Source: CALMKX01 sp036274895
GTDB lineage: Bacteria > Acidobacteriota > Thermoanaerobaculia > Multivoradales > SZUA-115
Assembly: GCA_036274895.1 (NCBI GenBank)
Contig: DASUEU010000039.1
Coordinates: 186,001 to 250,000 of the forward strand
Direction of reading: 5' to 3'
Length of the DNA: 64,000 nt
How positions within the stretch are numbered: the stretch's first letter is position 1; every line of letters begins with the position of its first letter. The notes under the pieces are model-generated. The model was not told where the DNA came from. It was given only the letters and a program-made list of their open reading frames with translations, and did not search any database. Made by a program: the position numbers and the translations under genes. Shown here piece after piece: positions 34,675 through 43,849 of this stretch.

Positions 34675-35553
34675 ATGAGCCAAGACGTTCGTACCATCGC
34701 CGTCCTCGGGGCCGGCACCATGGGGCGCGGCATCGCCCAGGTGTCGGCCGTCGCCGGTTACGAGACCCGCCTCTTCGACGTCGCCGAGAGCGCTCTCACG
34801 AGCGCCCGAAGCCGCATCGAGAAGAACCTCGACAAGGGCGTCGAGCTCGGCAAGGTGGCGGTGGACGCCGCCGCCGGCGCCAAGCAGCGTCTGGCCACCA
34901 GCACCGACCTCGGCACCGCCGTCGCCGGGGCCGACCTGGTGATCGAGGCCGTGCCCGAGTCGATGGCTCTCAAGATCGAGACCTTCGACCGGGTGGCGGC
35001 GCACGCCCCGGCGGAGGCGATCTTCGCCTCCAACACCTCGGCCTTGTCGATCACTGAGATGGCCGCGGCCTCCGGGCGGCCGGAGCGCTTCGTCGGCATG
35101 CACTTCTTCAACCCGGTGCACCTGATGCGGCTGGTCGAGCTGGTGCGCGGCCTCGAGACCTCGGCGGAAACGGTCGAGGTCGCCCGCGAGGTCTCCCAGC
35201 GCATGGGCAAGCAGACCGTGCTGGTCAACGAGTCGCCGGGCTTCGTCACCAGCCGGATCAACGCCCTGATCGGCAACGAGGCCTTCCGCATGCTGCAGGA
35301 AGGTGTGGCGAGCGCCGAGGACATTGACAGCGCCTTGAAGCTGGGCCTCAACCACCCCATGGGCCCCTTCGAGATGGCCGACCTGGTGGGCCTGGACGTG
35401 CGCCTGTCGATCCTCGAGTTCCTGCACAAGACCCTGGGCGAGGCCTACCGGCCGTCCAACCTGCTCGCCCAATACGTCAAGGCAGGTCGGTACGGCCGGA
35501 AGGTGGGCAAGGGCGTCTACGAGTACGACGCCGAGGGCAACCGCAAGCGCTGA
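34675..35553 (+). CDS. hbd: 3-hydroxyacyl-CoA (3-hydroxybutyryl-CoA) dehydrogenase
   Basis: A 292-residue NAD(P)-dependent enzyme that interconverts 3-hydroxyacyl-CoA and 3-ketoacyl-CoA. The Rossmann motif is AVLGAGTMGRGIAQ near the N-terminus. The family markers IFASNTSALSI, FVGMHFFNPVHLMRLVELV (catalytic histidine) and VNESPGFVTSRI are all present. The C-terminal dimer domain begins near 190 and ends GRYGRKVGKGVYEYD. Length fits the stand-alone Hbd form. It ends six bases from the convergent LamG gene. Confidence 0.95.
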   Translation: MSQDVRTIAVLGAGTMGRGIAQVSAVAGYETRLFDVAESALTSARSRIEKNLDKGVELGKVAVDAAAGAKQRLATSTDLGTAVAGADLVIEAVPESMALKIETFDRVAAHAPAEAIFASNTSALSITEMAAASGRPERFVGMHFFNPVHLMRLVELVRGLETSAETVEVAREVSQRMGKQTVLVNESPGFVTSRINALIGNEAFRMLQEGVASAEDIDSALKLGLNHPMGPFEMADLVGLDVRLSILEFLHKTLGEAYRPSNLLAQYVKAGRYGRKVGKGVYEYDAEGNRKR

Positions 35554-35559
35554 AGCCCG

Positions 35560-36669
35560 CTACGGGCAGGTGGCGAAGGCGTTGGTGTCCGTCACCGCCG
35601 GCGCCGGCGGCCCGGGGTAGTTGAAGTAGATCTTCTGCGCACCGTGGACGTCCGTGACCTCCAGGCGGTAGAAGACGTTCGTGGTCGCCGCCGAGAACAG
35701 CCAGTAGCGGTTGTTCAAGCCACAACCGTTGACCGCCTTGACCATCACCTCCCAGTTGATCGCGCTGAAGAACCAGAACAGGCCTGAGCCCTCGTTCGGG
35801 CAGTCGGCCACCTGGGCTGTGCCCTCGGCGGCGCCCGGAGGGCCGGTGCGCCATTTGCCCGAGACGATGAAGCGGTCGAGCAGGCACAGCGACGTCGCGG
35901 TGCTCGAGCCGCAGTTGGCTGCCACCGGGAAGGTCAGGAAGCCGGTACCCGCCCCTTGCACCGAGCCGTCATGAGGGCCCACCACGTTCTGGGCGTTGCC
36001 GTCCAGGGCCCAGACGCCGACCAGCCCGGGCATGGCACTGGTGATCGGCTCGTTGATCGCCGCCCGGAGCTGGTCCTGGGTGCGCACCACGTTCCACAAC
36101 CGGACCTCGTCGAGAGAGCCGGCCGGTGAGCGCTCCCAGGACACGTCGCTACCGATGCGCATCTCGCTCGAGGAGGTGGTGGGGGAGCCGCCGGCCGGCT
36201 GTTCGAGCACCAACTCGCCGTTGATGTAGTGCCGGACGTTCGTGCCGTCGGAGACGGCGGCCACGTGGGTCCACTGGTTCAAGGGAATCACCCCGCCCGT
36301 GTATGCCGAGGCTCCGCCTCGGAAGTAGGAGCGGAGCTGGCCGTTGCAGCGTCCGAGCCACCAGGCCTGGAGGAAGTTCTTGCCGGCAATCGACCGGCAG
36401 TCCTCACCGGCCTGCTGGCTGGCGAAGAGGACCCAGGCTTCGACGGTGATCGCCGTGGTGGGGTTCAAGGCGGCGTTGGGTGGCACCCGTACGTAGCCGT
36501 GCTGGGCGAGGCCGTTGGTGTTGAACCAGGCCTGGAACGGTTGGGCCTCGGCCGAGGACGGCAGGAGCAGAAGGCCGACGGCGAACAAGCCAAGCAGGGC
36601 AATGCGGGCGAGACGGAGGCCACGGCGGGCAGTGGTGCCGGGGCAGGGCTCGGGGGTCCGATCGGGCAT
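35560..36669 (-). CDS. secreted LamG-domain protein with FATCP-type C-terminal domain
   Basis: A 369-residue exported protein. The signal peptide ends near residue 42 (SSAEA). A concanavalin-A-like LamG domain follows (about 45-210: TITVEAWV-like strand, WTHVAAVSDGTNVRHYINGEL, SLDEVRLWNVVRTQDQL). From about 255 comes a separate domain (CLLDRFIVSGKWRTG, GLFWFFSAINWEVMVKAVNGC, VFYRLEVTDVHGAQKIYFNY, FATCP). I recall very similar endings on many secreted proteins of this group, but no Pfam name. It starts at the ATG at 36669, preceded by AAAGGAG. Confidence 0.75.
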   Translation of the reverse strand: MPDRTPEPCPGTTARRGLRLARIALLGLFAVGLLLLPSSAEAQPFQAWFNTNGLAQHGYVRVPPNAALNPTTAITVEAWVLFASQQAGEDCRSIAGKNFLQAWWLGRCNGQLRSYFRGGASAYTGGVIPLNQWTHVAAVSDGTNVRHYINGELVLEQPAGGSPTTSSSEMRIGSDVSWERSPAGSLDEVRLWNVVRTQDQLRAAINEPITSAMPGLVGVWALDGNAQNVVGPHDGSVQGAGTGFLTFPVAANCGSSTATSLCLLDRFIVSGKWRTGPPGAAEGTAQVADCPNEGSGLFWFFSAINWEVMVKAVNGCGLNNRYWLFSAATTNVFYRLEVTDVHGAQKIYFNYPGPPAPAVTDTNAFATCP

Positions 36670-36866
36670 CTCGGGTCTCCTTTCTGGGACTCGCAGAAGA
36701 TAGCAAAAAATCGATGTAACCGGACGGCCGGGCCGGCGGCCCAACCTTCTGTCTCGGCTCCACTCGGGCGCTGGGCGTTACCGAGTGAATCCGAGTAAAC
36801 TTCAGGATCCCCGAGAGTGCTGTCTCTGTCTCCGCCAACCTCCGACCTTGAGAAGGAGCCTCGTTC

Positions 36867-37793
36867 ATGAGAATCGCTCGTCACCTCAGCCTGATCGCCT
36901 TCGCCCTCGCCGTCCTCGCCAGTGCCGGCTCCGCCGGCGCCCAGGCCACCCGTACCTGGGTCTCCGGCGTCGGCGACGACGCCAACCCCTGCTCCCGCAC
37001 GGCCCCCTGCAAGACCTTCGCGGGCGCGATCTCCAAGACCGCCGCCCAGGGCGAGATCAGCGTGCTCGACCCCGGCGGCTTCGGCGGCGTGACCATCACC
37101 AAGTCGATCTCCATCGTTGCCGACGGCTCCGAGGGCGGGGTGCTGGTCTCGGGCACCAACGCCATCATCATCAATGCCGGCGTCAACGACCACGTCACGC
37201 TCCGCGGCCTGACCCTCGAGGGCCTCGGCACGGGCCTCAGCGGCGTTCGCTTCCTGGCCGGCGCGGCCCTGCACATCGAGAACTGCACGATCAACAACTT
37301 CACCACCGGCATCGACTTCCAGCCCTCCGGTGCCTCGGAGCTCGTCGTCCGCAACACCGTGGTCCGCAACACCGCCGGGGCCACCGGCGGCGGCATCCTG
37401 ATCAAGCCCTCGGGGGCGGGTACGGCGCTCGCCCTGATCGAGGACTCGGGCGTGACCAACCACCGATTCGGCCTGCGAGCCGAGCCGGGCTCGAAGGTCA
37501 CGGTGCGCAATAGCTACGCGTCCAACAACTCCACCAACGGCTTCCTGGCCATCGCGGCGACCGGCGCCGCCGAGCTCAACCTCGAGAACGTGGTGGCCAG
37601 CGGCAATGTCGGCGCGGGGGTGAGGAGCGAAGGCAGCGCCAATTCCATAGTCCGGATCTGGGGCTCGGGCGTGTACAACAACGGCACTGGCCTCCAGGCC
37701 GTTACCGGTGGCCAGATCCTCTCCTTCGGGCAGAACCGCAACGCCGGCAACACCACGGCGGGAGCGCCCACGGGGCCGCTCGCCTTGCAGTAG
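36867..37793 (+). CDS. secreted right-handed beta-helix protein
   Basis: A 308-residue exported protein with signal peptide (first 25 residues, ending AGAQA). An opening stretch, RTWVSGVGDDANPCSRTAPCKTFAGAI, is typical of DUF1565-like pectin-lyase-fold proteins. It is followed by repeating beta-helix turns rich in N, G and V (VTLRGLTLEG, LHIENCTINNF, LVVRNTVVRNT, LNLENVVASGN). It is probably a cell-surface or secreted carbohydrate-binding or adhesin protein, as no lyase active site is evident. A perfect 12-bp hairpin follows it. Confidence 0.82.
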   Translation: MRIARHLSLIAFALAVLASAGSAGAQATRTWVSGVGDDANPCSRTAPCKTFAGAISKTAAQGEISVLDPGGFGGVTITKSISIVADGSEGGVLVSGTNAIIINAGVNDHVTLRGLTLEGLGTGLSGVRFLAGAALHIENCTINNFTTGIDFQPSGASELVVRNTVVRNTAGATGGGILIKPSGAGTALALIEDSGVTNHRFGLRAEPGSKVTVRNSYASNNSTNGFLAIAATGAAELNLENVVASGNVGAGVRSEGSANSIVRIWGSGVYNNGTGLQAVTGGQILSFGQNRNAGNTTAGAPTGPLALQ

Positions 37794-37815
37794 GTTGAGG
37801 GCGGAGCCTCTTAGC

Positions 37816-37845
37816 GGTAGCGAGGCGTTTCGGCGCCTCGCTACC
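37816..37845 (+). terminator. hairpin after the beta-helix gene
   Basis: GGTAGCGAGGCG and CGCCTCGCTACC form a perfect 12-bp stem with loop TTTCGG. It starts 23 bases beyond the stop codon and lacks a T tract. Confidence 0.6.
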
Positions 37846-37884
37846 CTCCTCCGGCCTGGTAGTCTCCCCTCCCGGAGGAACCCC

Positions 37885-39621
37885 ATGCTCTGCCGTGCCC
37901 ACCCCGCCTTCTCTGCTCTGGCTCTGCTCTGCTTCTGCCTGCCCGCTTCCGTCGGCGCGGGCTCCCTGGCCTTCCGCGTCGAGATCGCTCCCGGCCTCGC
38001 TGCAGAGAGCCTGGACGGCCGCCTGCTGGTGCTGATCGCCAAAGACGAGAAGCCGGAGCCCCGGTTCCAGGTGCGCTCCCACTTCGCCAGCGCCCAGGTC
38101 TATGGCGTCAATGTCGCCGGCTGGCAGCCGGGCTCGCCCTGGACTGTGGCCGACGGCCCGGCCTACGGCTTCCCCATCGAGCGGCTCGCCGACCTGCCGG
38201 CCGGCGAGTACTTCGTCCAGGCCCTGCTGCACCGCTACGTGACGGTGACCCCGGCCCACGGCCACACGATTCAGGTGCCGTGGGACCGCGGCGAGGGCCA
38301 GCAGTGGAACCGGGCTCCGGGCAACCTCTTTTCGAAGCCCGTGAAGCTGCGGGTGGACCCGGCCAAGAGCCCCGTCCTGAGCTTGACCCTCGACGGCGAG
38401 ATCCCGCCCATCGAGGGGCCCAAGGACACCAAGTACGTCCGCCACGTGCGCATCCAGTCGAACCTGCTGACCGCGTTCTGGGGACGGCCGGTCTACCTGG
38501 GCGCGCACGTGCTGGTGCCCTGGGGCTTCGACGAGCACGTAGAAGCCCGCTACCCGCTGATGATCTTCCACGGCCACTTCCCCGCTGACTTCGGCGGCTT
38601 CCGCGAAGAGCCCCCGGATCCCAACCTCGAGCCCGACTGGAGCGAGCGCTTCCAGATCAAGGGCTACAACCGGATCCAGCAGCAGGAGGCCCACGACTTC
38701 TACCGGCAATGGACCTCGCCCGACTTTCCCCGCTTCCTGGTCATCGAGATCCAGCACGCCAACCCGCTCTACGACGACTCCTACGCCGTCAACTCGGCCA
38801 ACCTCGGCCCTTACGGCGATGCCATCACCCATGAGCTGATTCCGGCCATCGAGCGGCAGTTCCGGGGCATCGGCGCGGGCTGGGCGCGCTTCCTCTACGG
38901 CGGCTCGACCGGTGGCTGGGAGGCGCTCGCTGCGCAGGTTTTCTACCCCGACGAGTACAACGGCGCCTTCGCCGCCTGCCCCGACCCGATCGACTTCCAC
39001 GCCTACACCCAGGTCAACCTCTACGAACACGAGAACGCCTTCTACGACCAGGGGCCGTTCGCTCTCATCCAGCGCCCCTCGCACCGCAACTACCTGGGGG
39101 AGATCCAGTCCTACGTCGAGTGGGACAATCGCATGGAGCTCGCTCTCGGCACCAAGAGCCGCTCGGGTGGGCAGTGGGACATCTGGCAGGCGGTGTACTC
39201 GCCGGTTGGCGAGGACGGCTACCCGAAGCCGATCTTCGACAAGAGGACCGGCGTGATCGATCGACAGGTTGCCGCCTACTGGCGCGAGCACTTCGACCTG
39301 GTCCACATCCTGAAACGGGATTGGTCGAAGATCGGGGCGAAGCTGGTGGGTAAGATCCACCTCTACTGCGGCGACATGGACAATTACTACCTGAACAATG
39401 CGGTCTATCTCGCCGAAGCCTTCCTGGACTCGACCGAGAACCCCCACTACGCCGGCGAGGTCGACTACGGCGACCGCGCCGAGCATTGCTGGAACGGCGA
39501 CCACGAGAACCCGAACTACCTCTCGAGGCTCCGTTACAACACCATGTACCTGCCGAAGATCTTGAAGCGAATCGAGCAGAGCGCCCCCGAGGGGGCGGAC
39601 CTGACCAGCTGGAGGTACTAG
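37885..39621 (+). CDS. exported putative esterase, alpha/beta hydrolase fold
   Basis: A 578-residue protein with signal peptide (first 25 residues). The N-terminal third is beta-rich. The C-terminal part reads as an esterase-D/feruloyl-esterase-like hydrolase: the nucleophile elbow is FLYGGSTGGWEAL, and a late histidine in HCWNGDHENPNYLSRL may complete the triad. No substrate is evident. The ATG at 37885 has CGGAGG upstream. A nested inverted repeat fills the gap to lon. Confidence 0.72.
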   Translation: MLCRAHPAFSALALLCFCLPASVGAGSLAFRVEIAPGLAAESLDGRLLVLIAKDEKPEPRFQVRSHFASAQVYGVNVAGWQPGSPWTVADGPAYGFPIERLADLPAGEYFVQALLHRYVTVTPAHGHTIQVPWDRGEGQQWNRAPGNLFSKPVKLRVDPAKSPVLSLTLDGEIPPIEGPKDTKYVRHVRIQSNLLTAFWGRPVYLGAHVLVPWGFDEHVEARYPLMIFHGHFPADFGGFREEPPDPNLEPDWSERFQIKGYNRIQQQEAHDFYRQWTSPDFPRFLVIEIQHANPLYDDSYAVNSANLGPYGDAITHELIPAIERQFRGIGAGWARFLYGGSTGGWEALAAQVFYPDEYNGAFAACPDPIDFHAYTQVNLYEHENAFYDQGPFALIQRPSHRNYLGEIQSYVEWDNRMELALGTKSRSGGQWDIWQAVYSPVGEDGYPKPIFDKRTGVIDRQVAAYWREHFDLVHILKRDWSKIGAKLVGKIHLYCGDMDNYYLNNAVYLAEAFLDSTENPHYAGEVDYGDRAEHCWNGDHENPNYLSRLRYNTMYLPKILKRIEQSAPEGADLTSWRY

Positions 39622-39627
39622 GGTCAG

Positions 39628-39867
39628 CGAGGGGCTGAAGCCCACGCGCCCAGGCGGGCCGCCTCCCGGTTGTCATCCTGAGCGCAGCGAAGGATCTGGG
39701 CGGTTGGACGCAGCCGATGGCCGGGTCCGTGGTCTGCGTCCAGGCGCTCCCGCCCAGATCCTTCGCTGCGCTCAGGATGACAACGGGGGGATGCCCCGCG
39801 GCAGAAGGCAGTCCCTCCCCCCGTCCCGAAGGGACGTGTCTACGTAGCGTGGGGCTTCAGCCCCTCG
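39628..39867. repeat. nested inverted repeats between the esterase and lon
   Basis: The 271-base spacer is almost all repeat. Arms at 39669-39702 and 39751-39784 are perfect 34-bp inverses (GTTGTCATCCTGAGCGCAGC and on). Inside, GGACGCAG at 39706-39713 pairs with CTGCGTCC at 39734-39741. Outside, CGAGGGGCTGAAGCCC at 39628 pairs, with one indel, with GGGGCTTCAGCCCCTCG ending at 39867. No ORF or tRNA is present. Confidence 0.85.
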
Positions 39868-39892
39868 CGCCCCGACGGGCCGCCCTACCAGC

Positions 39893-42451
39893 TCAGTGCG
39901 CCCGGTACGAAGTCAGCGGCATCACGTCGTCCGGGCTGTCGCCGGCGAAGAGCAGGCGCCCCTCGCTGTAGGTCACGTCCCGCAGGGTGATCGCCAGGAC
40001 CTCGCCCAGCTCTTCGACCGGGTGCACCTCGATCAGCTCCCGCACCTCGCGCGGCAAGTCTTCGAGATCGGCCTCGTTCTGCTTCGGTAGCACGAAGCGC
40101 CGGATGCCCGCGCGGACCGCGCCGAGCACCTTTTCCTTCACACCACCGATGGGCAGCACCCGCCCGGAGAGGGTGACCTCACCGGTCATCGCCACGTCCG
40201 GCCGCACCGGCCGGCCCGAGAGGGCCGAGACGATCGCCGTCGCCATGGTGATGCCCGCCGACGGCCCGTCCTTGGGGATGGCCCCGGCCGGCACGTGGAT
40301 GTGCAGGTCGCGCTGGAAGGCCTCCTCGTCGATGTGCAGGGGTGCCGCGTGCGAGCGCGCGAAGGTCCAGGCCGCCCGCGCCGACTCCTTCATCACGTCG
40401 CCCAGCTGGCCGGTGAGCACCAGCTCCCCCTTACCCTTCATGGTCGAGGCCTCGACGAACATGATGTCGCCGCCCACGGGGGTGTAGTACATGCCGGTGG
40501 CCACCCCGACCTGGTCGTGGGCGGCGGCCTCCTCCGGGTGCACCTTGGCCCGCCCCAGCAGCTCGCGCACCGCCGCGGCGTCGAGCACGTAGCGCTCGAC
40601 CTCGCCCGCCGCCACCTTGCGCGCCACCTTGCGCGCCACGCGGCCCAGCTCCCGCTCGAGCTGGCGCACGCCCGCTTCGCGGGTGTAGCCGCTGATCACC
40701 TCGGCCAGGCCGGCGTCGGTGAAGTCGAGCTGGGCGGCGTCGAGGGCGTTTTCGGCCAGCTGGCGGGGCACCAGGTACTGCCGGGCGATGGCCAGCTTCT
40801 CCCGCTCGGTGTAGCCGGAGAAGTCGACCACCTCCATGCGGTCGAGCAGAGGGCCGGGGATGTTCTGCAGGAAGTTCGCCGTGCAGATGAACAGCACCTC
40901 CGAGAGATCGAAGGGGATGCCCAGGTAGTGGTCGGTGAAGCTGTCGTTCTGGGCCGGGTCGAGCACCTCGAGCAGGGCCGCCGCCGGGTCTCCCTGGAAG
41001 GAGACGCCCAGCTTGTCGACCTCATCGAGCAAGAAGACGGGGTTCTTGGTGCCCACCTGCTTCATTCCCTGGATGATGCGGCCGGGCATGGCGCCCACGT
41101 AGGTGCGGCGGTGGCCGCGGATGTCGGCCTCGTCCCGAGCGCCGCCGAGCGAGATGCGCACGTACTTGCGGCCCATGGAGCGGGCGATCGACTTGGCAAT
41201 CGAGGTCTTGCCCACACCCGGGGGGCCCACGAAGAGCAGGATCGGGCTGCGACGGCTGGCTTCTTCCTTGTCTTCGACGGGAACCGCCTCGGCCTCTAGA
41301 ACCTCCTCGACGGGCGTCCCCCCTTCGGCCGCCTCCAGCAATGCCTCAGCTTCCTCGTCCACCGGCACGGGCGCCGCTGCCGCCCTCTCGGCCGCCACCT
41401 TCTCTGCCGCGCGCTGGCGCAGCTGGCGCACGGCCAAGAACTCGAGCACGCGGTCCTTGACGTCTTCGAGACCGTAGTGGTCCTCGGCCAAGATCTCGGC
41501 GGCCCGGGGCAGATCGAGCTGCTCGTCGCTGCGCTCGTTCCAGGGCAGTTCGGTGACGGTCTCCAAGAAGGTGCGGATCACCTGCGCCTCCATGGCCTCG
41601 CGGCCGATGCGCGACAGGCGGCGCAGCTCGCGGTCCACCTCGCGGCGGGCCTCGGAGGGCAGGGTCAGGGCGTCGAGCTTCTCCTTCAGCTCCTCGAGAT
41701 CGCTGGTGTCGTCCCCCTCACCGAGCTCGTGCTGGATGGCCTTCATCTGCTCGCGCAGGAGCATCTCGCGCTGGCGATCCCCCAGCTCTTCCTGGACCTT
41801 GGACTTGATGTCCTCCTGGGCGTCGAGCACGGTGATCTGCTTCTGTACCAGGACCAGCACCCGGCGCAGGCGCTCCTCGACGGAGAGGGTCTCGAGCAGG
41901 GACTGGCGCTCGTCGACCGAGCCCTCGGTGTAGGCGGCCACCAGGTCGGCGAAGCGGCCGGGATCGTCGACGCTGCCGAGCACCTGCTGGACGGCCTCGC
42001 GAGGGAGCCCGGCCTTGTGGCCCAGCTCGGCGGCCCGCTGGCGGGTCTCGCGATGGAGGGCGACGAAGGAAGGGTCGTCCGGCTTGATCGGCGGCATCTC
42101 CTCGGCGGAGCGCACCACCGCCTGGAGGTAGCCGTCCTTCTCCTGGATGCGTACGGCGATGCCCCGCTGCTCCCCGTGCAGCAACAGCTGGACCCCCTGC
42201 AAGCTGCGCTGGAGGGTGTCGAAGCGGGCGATGGTGCCGATGGTGTAGAGGTTCTCGGGGGAGGCTTTGTCCTCGGCCGAGCGCTGGGCGACCGCGAAGA
42301 TGTAGCGGTCGGAGTGCTCAGCGGCAGCGTCGATGGCGCGCAGGGTGCCGGGCCTCCCGGCCGCGATGGGAACGGACATGCTGGGGAAGATGACCATCTC
42401 CCGCAGGGGCAGAACGGGGAGGGTCAAGGGCTCGGACAGGTTGGGCTTCAT
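39893..42451 (-). CDS. lon: ATP-dependent protease Lon
   Basis: An 852-residue cytoplasmic protease that degrades misfolded and regulatory proteins. The layout is an N-terminal LON domain (about 10-205, TLPVLPLREMVIFPSMSVPI), a helical region, the AAA module with GPPGVGKTS, and a C-terminal protease with Ser-Lys dyad S731 (KDGPSAGIT) and K774 (GGVKEK). A low-complexity, acidic insert lies in the ATPase region just before the Walker A motif (about residues 355-400, rich in E, A and V), and is unusual. The rest is of normal length. The stop lies against a repeat block. Confidence 0.96.
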   Translation of the reverse strand: MKPNLSEPLTLPVLPLREMVIFPSMSVPIAAGRPGTLRAIDAAAEHSDRYIFAVAQRSAEDKASPENLYTIGTIARFDTLQRSLQGVQLLLHGEQRGIAVRIQEKDGYLQAVVRSAEEMPPIKPDDPSFVALHRETRQRAAELGHKAGLPREAVQQVLGSVDDPGRFADLVAAYTEGSVDERQSLLETLSVEERLRRVLVLVQKQITVLDAQEDIKSKVQEELGDRQREMLLREQMKAIQHELGEGDDTSDLEELKEKLDALTLPSEARREVDRELRRLSRIGREAMEAQVIRTFLETVTELPWNERSDEQLDLPRAAEILAEDHYGLEDVKDRVLEFLAVRQLRQRAAEKVAAERAAAAPVPVDEEAEALLEAAEGGTPVEEVLEAEAVPVEDKEEASRRSPILLFVGPPGVGKTSIAKSIARSMGRKYVRISLGGARDEADIRGHRRTYVGAMPGRIIQGMKQVGTKNPVFLLDEVDKLGVSFQGDPAAALLEVLDPAQNDSFTDHYLGIPFDLSEVLFICTANFLQNIPGPLLDRMEVVDFSGYTEREKLAIARQYLVPRQLAENALDAAQLDFTDAGLAEVISGYTREAGVRQLERELGRVARKVARKVAAGEVERYVLDAAAVRELLGRAKVHPEEAAAHDQVGVATGMYYTPVGGDIMFVEASTMKGKGELVLTGQLGDVMKESARAAWTFARSHAAPLHIDEEAFQRDLHIHVPAGAIPKDGPSAGITMATAIVSALSGRPVRPDVAMTGEVTLSGRVLPIGGVKEKVLGAVRAGIRRFVLPKQNEADLEDLPREVRELIEVHPVEELGEVLAITLRDVTYSEGRLLFAGDSPDDVMPLTSYRAH

Positions 42452-42568
42452 GGGCTATCCCTTCGCGCTTGGTGTCACATCCGAGACGGCTCAGCTGTGC
42501 CGCTGCCGGAATCTGCGGAAGGCAGACTCAGGTCCCAGAACACCGAGGCAGGAAGGGAAATTCCGCTC

Positions 42569-43831
42569 TCACCCCCGGAACAGCCCCGGTCCCTTGCCCG
42601 CCCAACCGGGGAAGAGTTGGGCTCCGGGGGCGACGCCGAGGTGGCGCTGGGCGACCTCGGCGAAGACGGCCCGGAAGTCGGTGGTGACCGGCAGGTCACG
42701 GCCTTCGAAGAGGGCGTCGCGGTCGAGACTGTCGAGCCGGCCGTGGACCTTGCCGCCGGCCACGCCGGGGCCGAGCAGGAAGAGGCAGGAGCCGTGGCCG
42801 TGGTCGGTGCCGCCGGAGCCGTTCTCGGCCACCGTGCGGCCAAACTCCGTCATGGTCATCACGGCCACGTCGTCGGCGTGAGCGCCGAGGTCCGCCCAGA
42901 AGGCTGAGACGGCTCGGGCCAGCTCGCCAGCCCGGCGCGCGAAGGAGCCCTGGGCCCCACCCTGCTGGACATGGGTGTCCCAGCCGCCGGTCTCGGCGAA
43001 GGCCACCTCGAGCCCCACGTCCGCCTTGATCAGCATGGCGATCTGGCGCAGGGCGTTGGCCAGCGGCCCCTGGGGATAGTCCACGCCGGGGGCCGGGCGG
43101 TAGGAAGTGACCTGCTTGGCCGAGAGCATCTGGATGGCGTCGAAGGTCTCGCCGCCGGTCGCGGCGAGCAGCTCCTCCGAGGTCTGGCGGTAGAGGGCCT
43201 CGAAGCCCGAGCCGGCGGCGCCCGCCGCGGCCTTGCCGCCGCCCCGAACGCCGACCTTGAAGTCCGCCAGGTTGGTCACCGCCACGGCCGGCTCCGGGCC
43301 GTAGAGGGAGCGGGGCAGGGTAGGGGTGAGCGCTACGGCCCGGAACGGGGTGCCCTCGTGGCCCAGCTCACCCACCACACGGTTGAGCCAGCCGGAGGGT
43401 GTGCCCTTCCTGCCCGGCGTGCCGGTCTCCATGTAGTCCTGGGCGTCGAAGTGGGAGCGGGTGCTGTCCGCCGAGCCCACGGCGTGGACCACGGCGAGGC
43501 GGCCGTCTCGGTAGAGGGGCAGCAGGGGCGAGAAGGCCGGGTGCAGGCCGAAGCGGCCGTCGAGGTCGAGCAGGGTCCCTTCGCCGGCGCTCTGGGCGGC
43601 GCTCATGGCCAGGCGAGGACGCAGCCGGCGCAGGGCGCCGTCGTCGAGCAGGGGCACGGCGGCCAAGCCGTCCATGGCACCGCGCTGGAAGATCGTCACC
43701 AGCACCTTGCGGCGTGCCGGCGAACCGGCGGGAGCCGCCGCCAGGGCCGCGCGGCCCAGGAAGGACGGTCCCAGGCCGAAAGAGACCAGGGACATGCCGC
43801 CGGCCTTGAGGAAGACTCTGCGGTTCCACAT
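42569..43831 (-). CDS. DUF1501 exported protein
   Basis: A 420-residue protein with a Tat-like signal (NRRVFLKAGGMSLVSFGLG, about 3-21). Its domain belongs to DUF1501, a sulfatase-fold-like group of unknown function (TIFQRGAMDGLAAVPL, STRSHFDAQDYMETG, GGTDHGHGSCLFLLGPGVAGG). DUF1501 genes occur beside DUF1800 genes in many bacteria, and here the DUF1800 gene lies 18 bases upstream in the same direction. The pair is probably exported and works together at the cell surface, by inference only. Confidence 0.88.
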   Translation of the reverse strand: MWNRRVFLKAGGMSLVSFGLGPSFLGRAALAAAPAGSPARRKVLVTIFQRGAMDGLAAVPLLDDGALRRLRPRLAMSAAQSAGEGTLLDLDGRFGLHPAFSPLLPLYRDGRLAVVHAVGSADSTRSHFDAQDYMETGTPGRKGTPSGWLNRVVGELGHEGTPFRAVALTPTLPRSLYGPEPAVAVTNLADFKVGVRGGGKAAAGAAGSGFEALYRQTSEELLAATGGETFDAIQMLSAKQVTSYRPAPGVDYPQGPLANALRQIAMLIKADVGLEVAFAETGGWDTHVQQGGAQGSFARRAGELARAVSAFWADLGAHADDVAVMTMTEFGRTVAENGSGGTDHGHGSCLFLLGPGVAGGKVHGRLDSLDRDALFEGRDLPVTTDFRAVFAEVAQRHLGVAPGAQLFPGWAGKGPGLFRG

Positions 43832-43849
43832 GGCTCGATTCCTTTCTGC

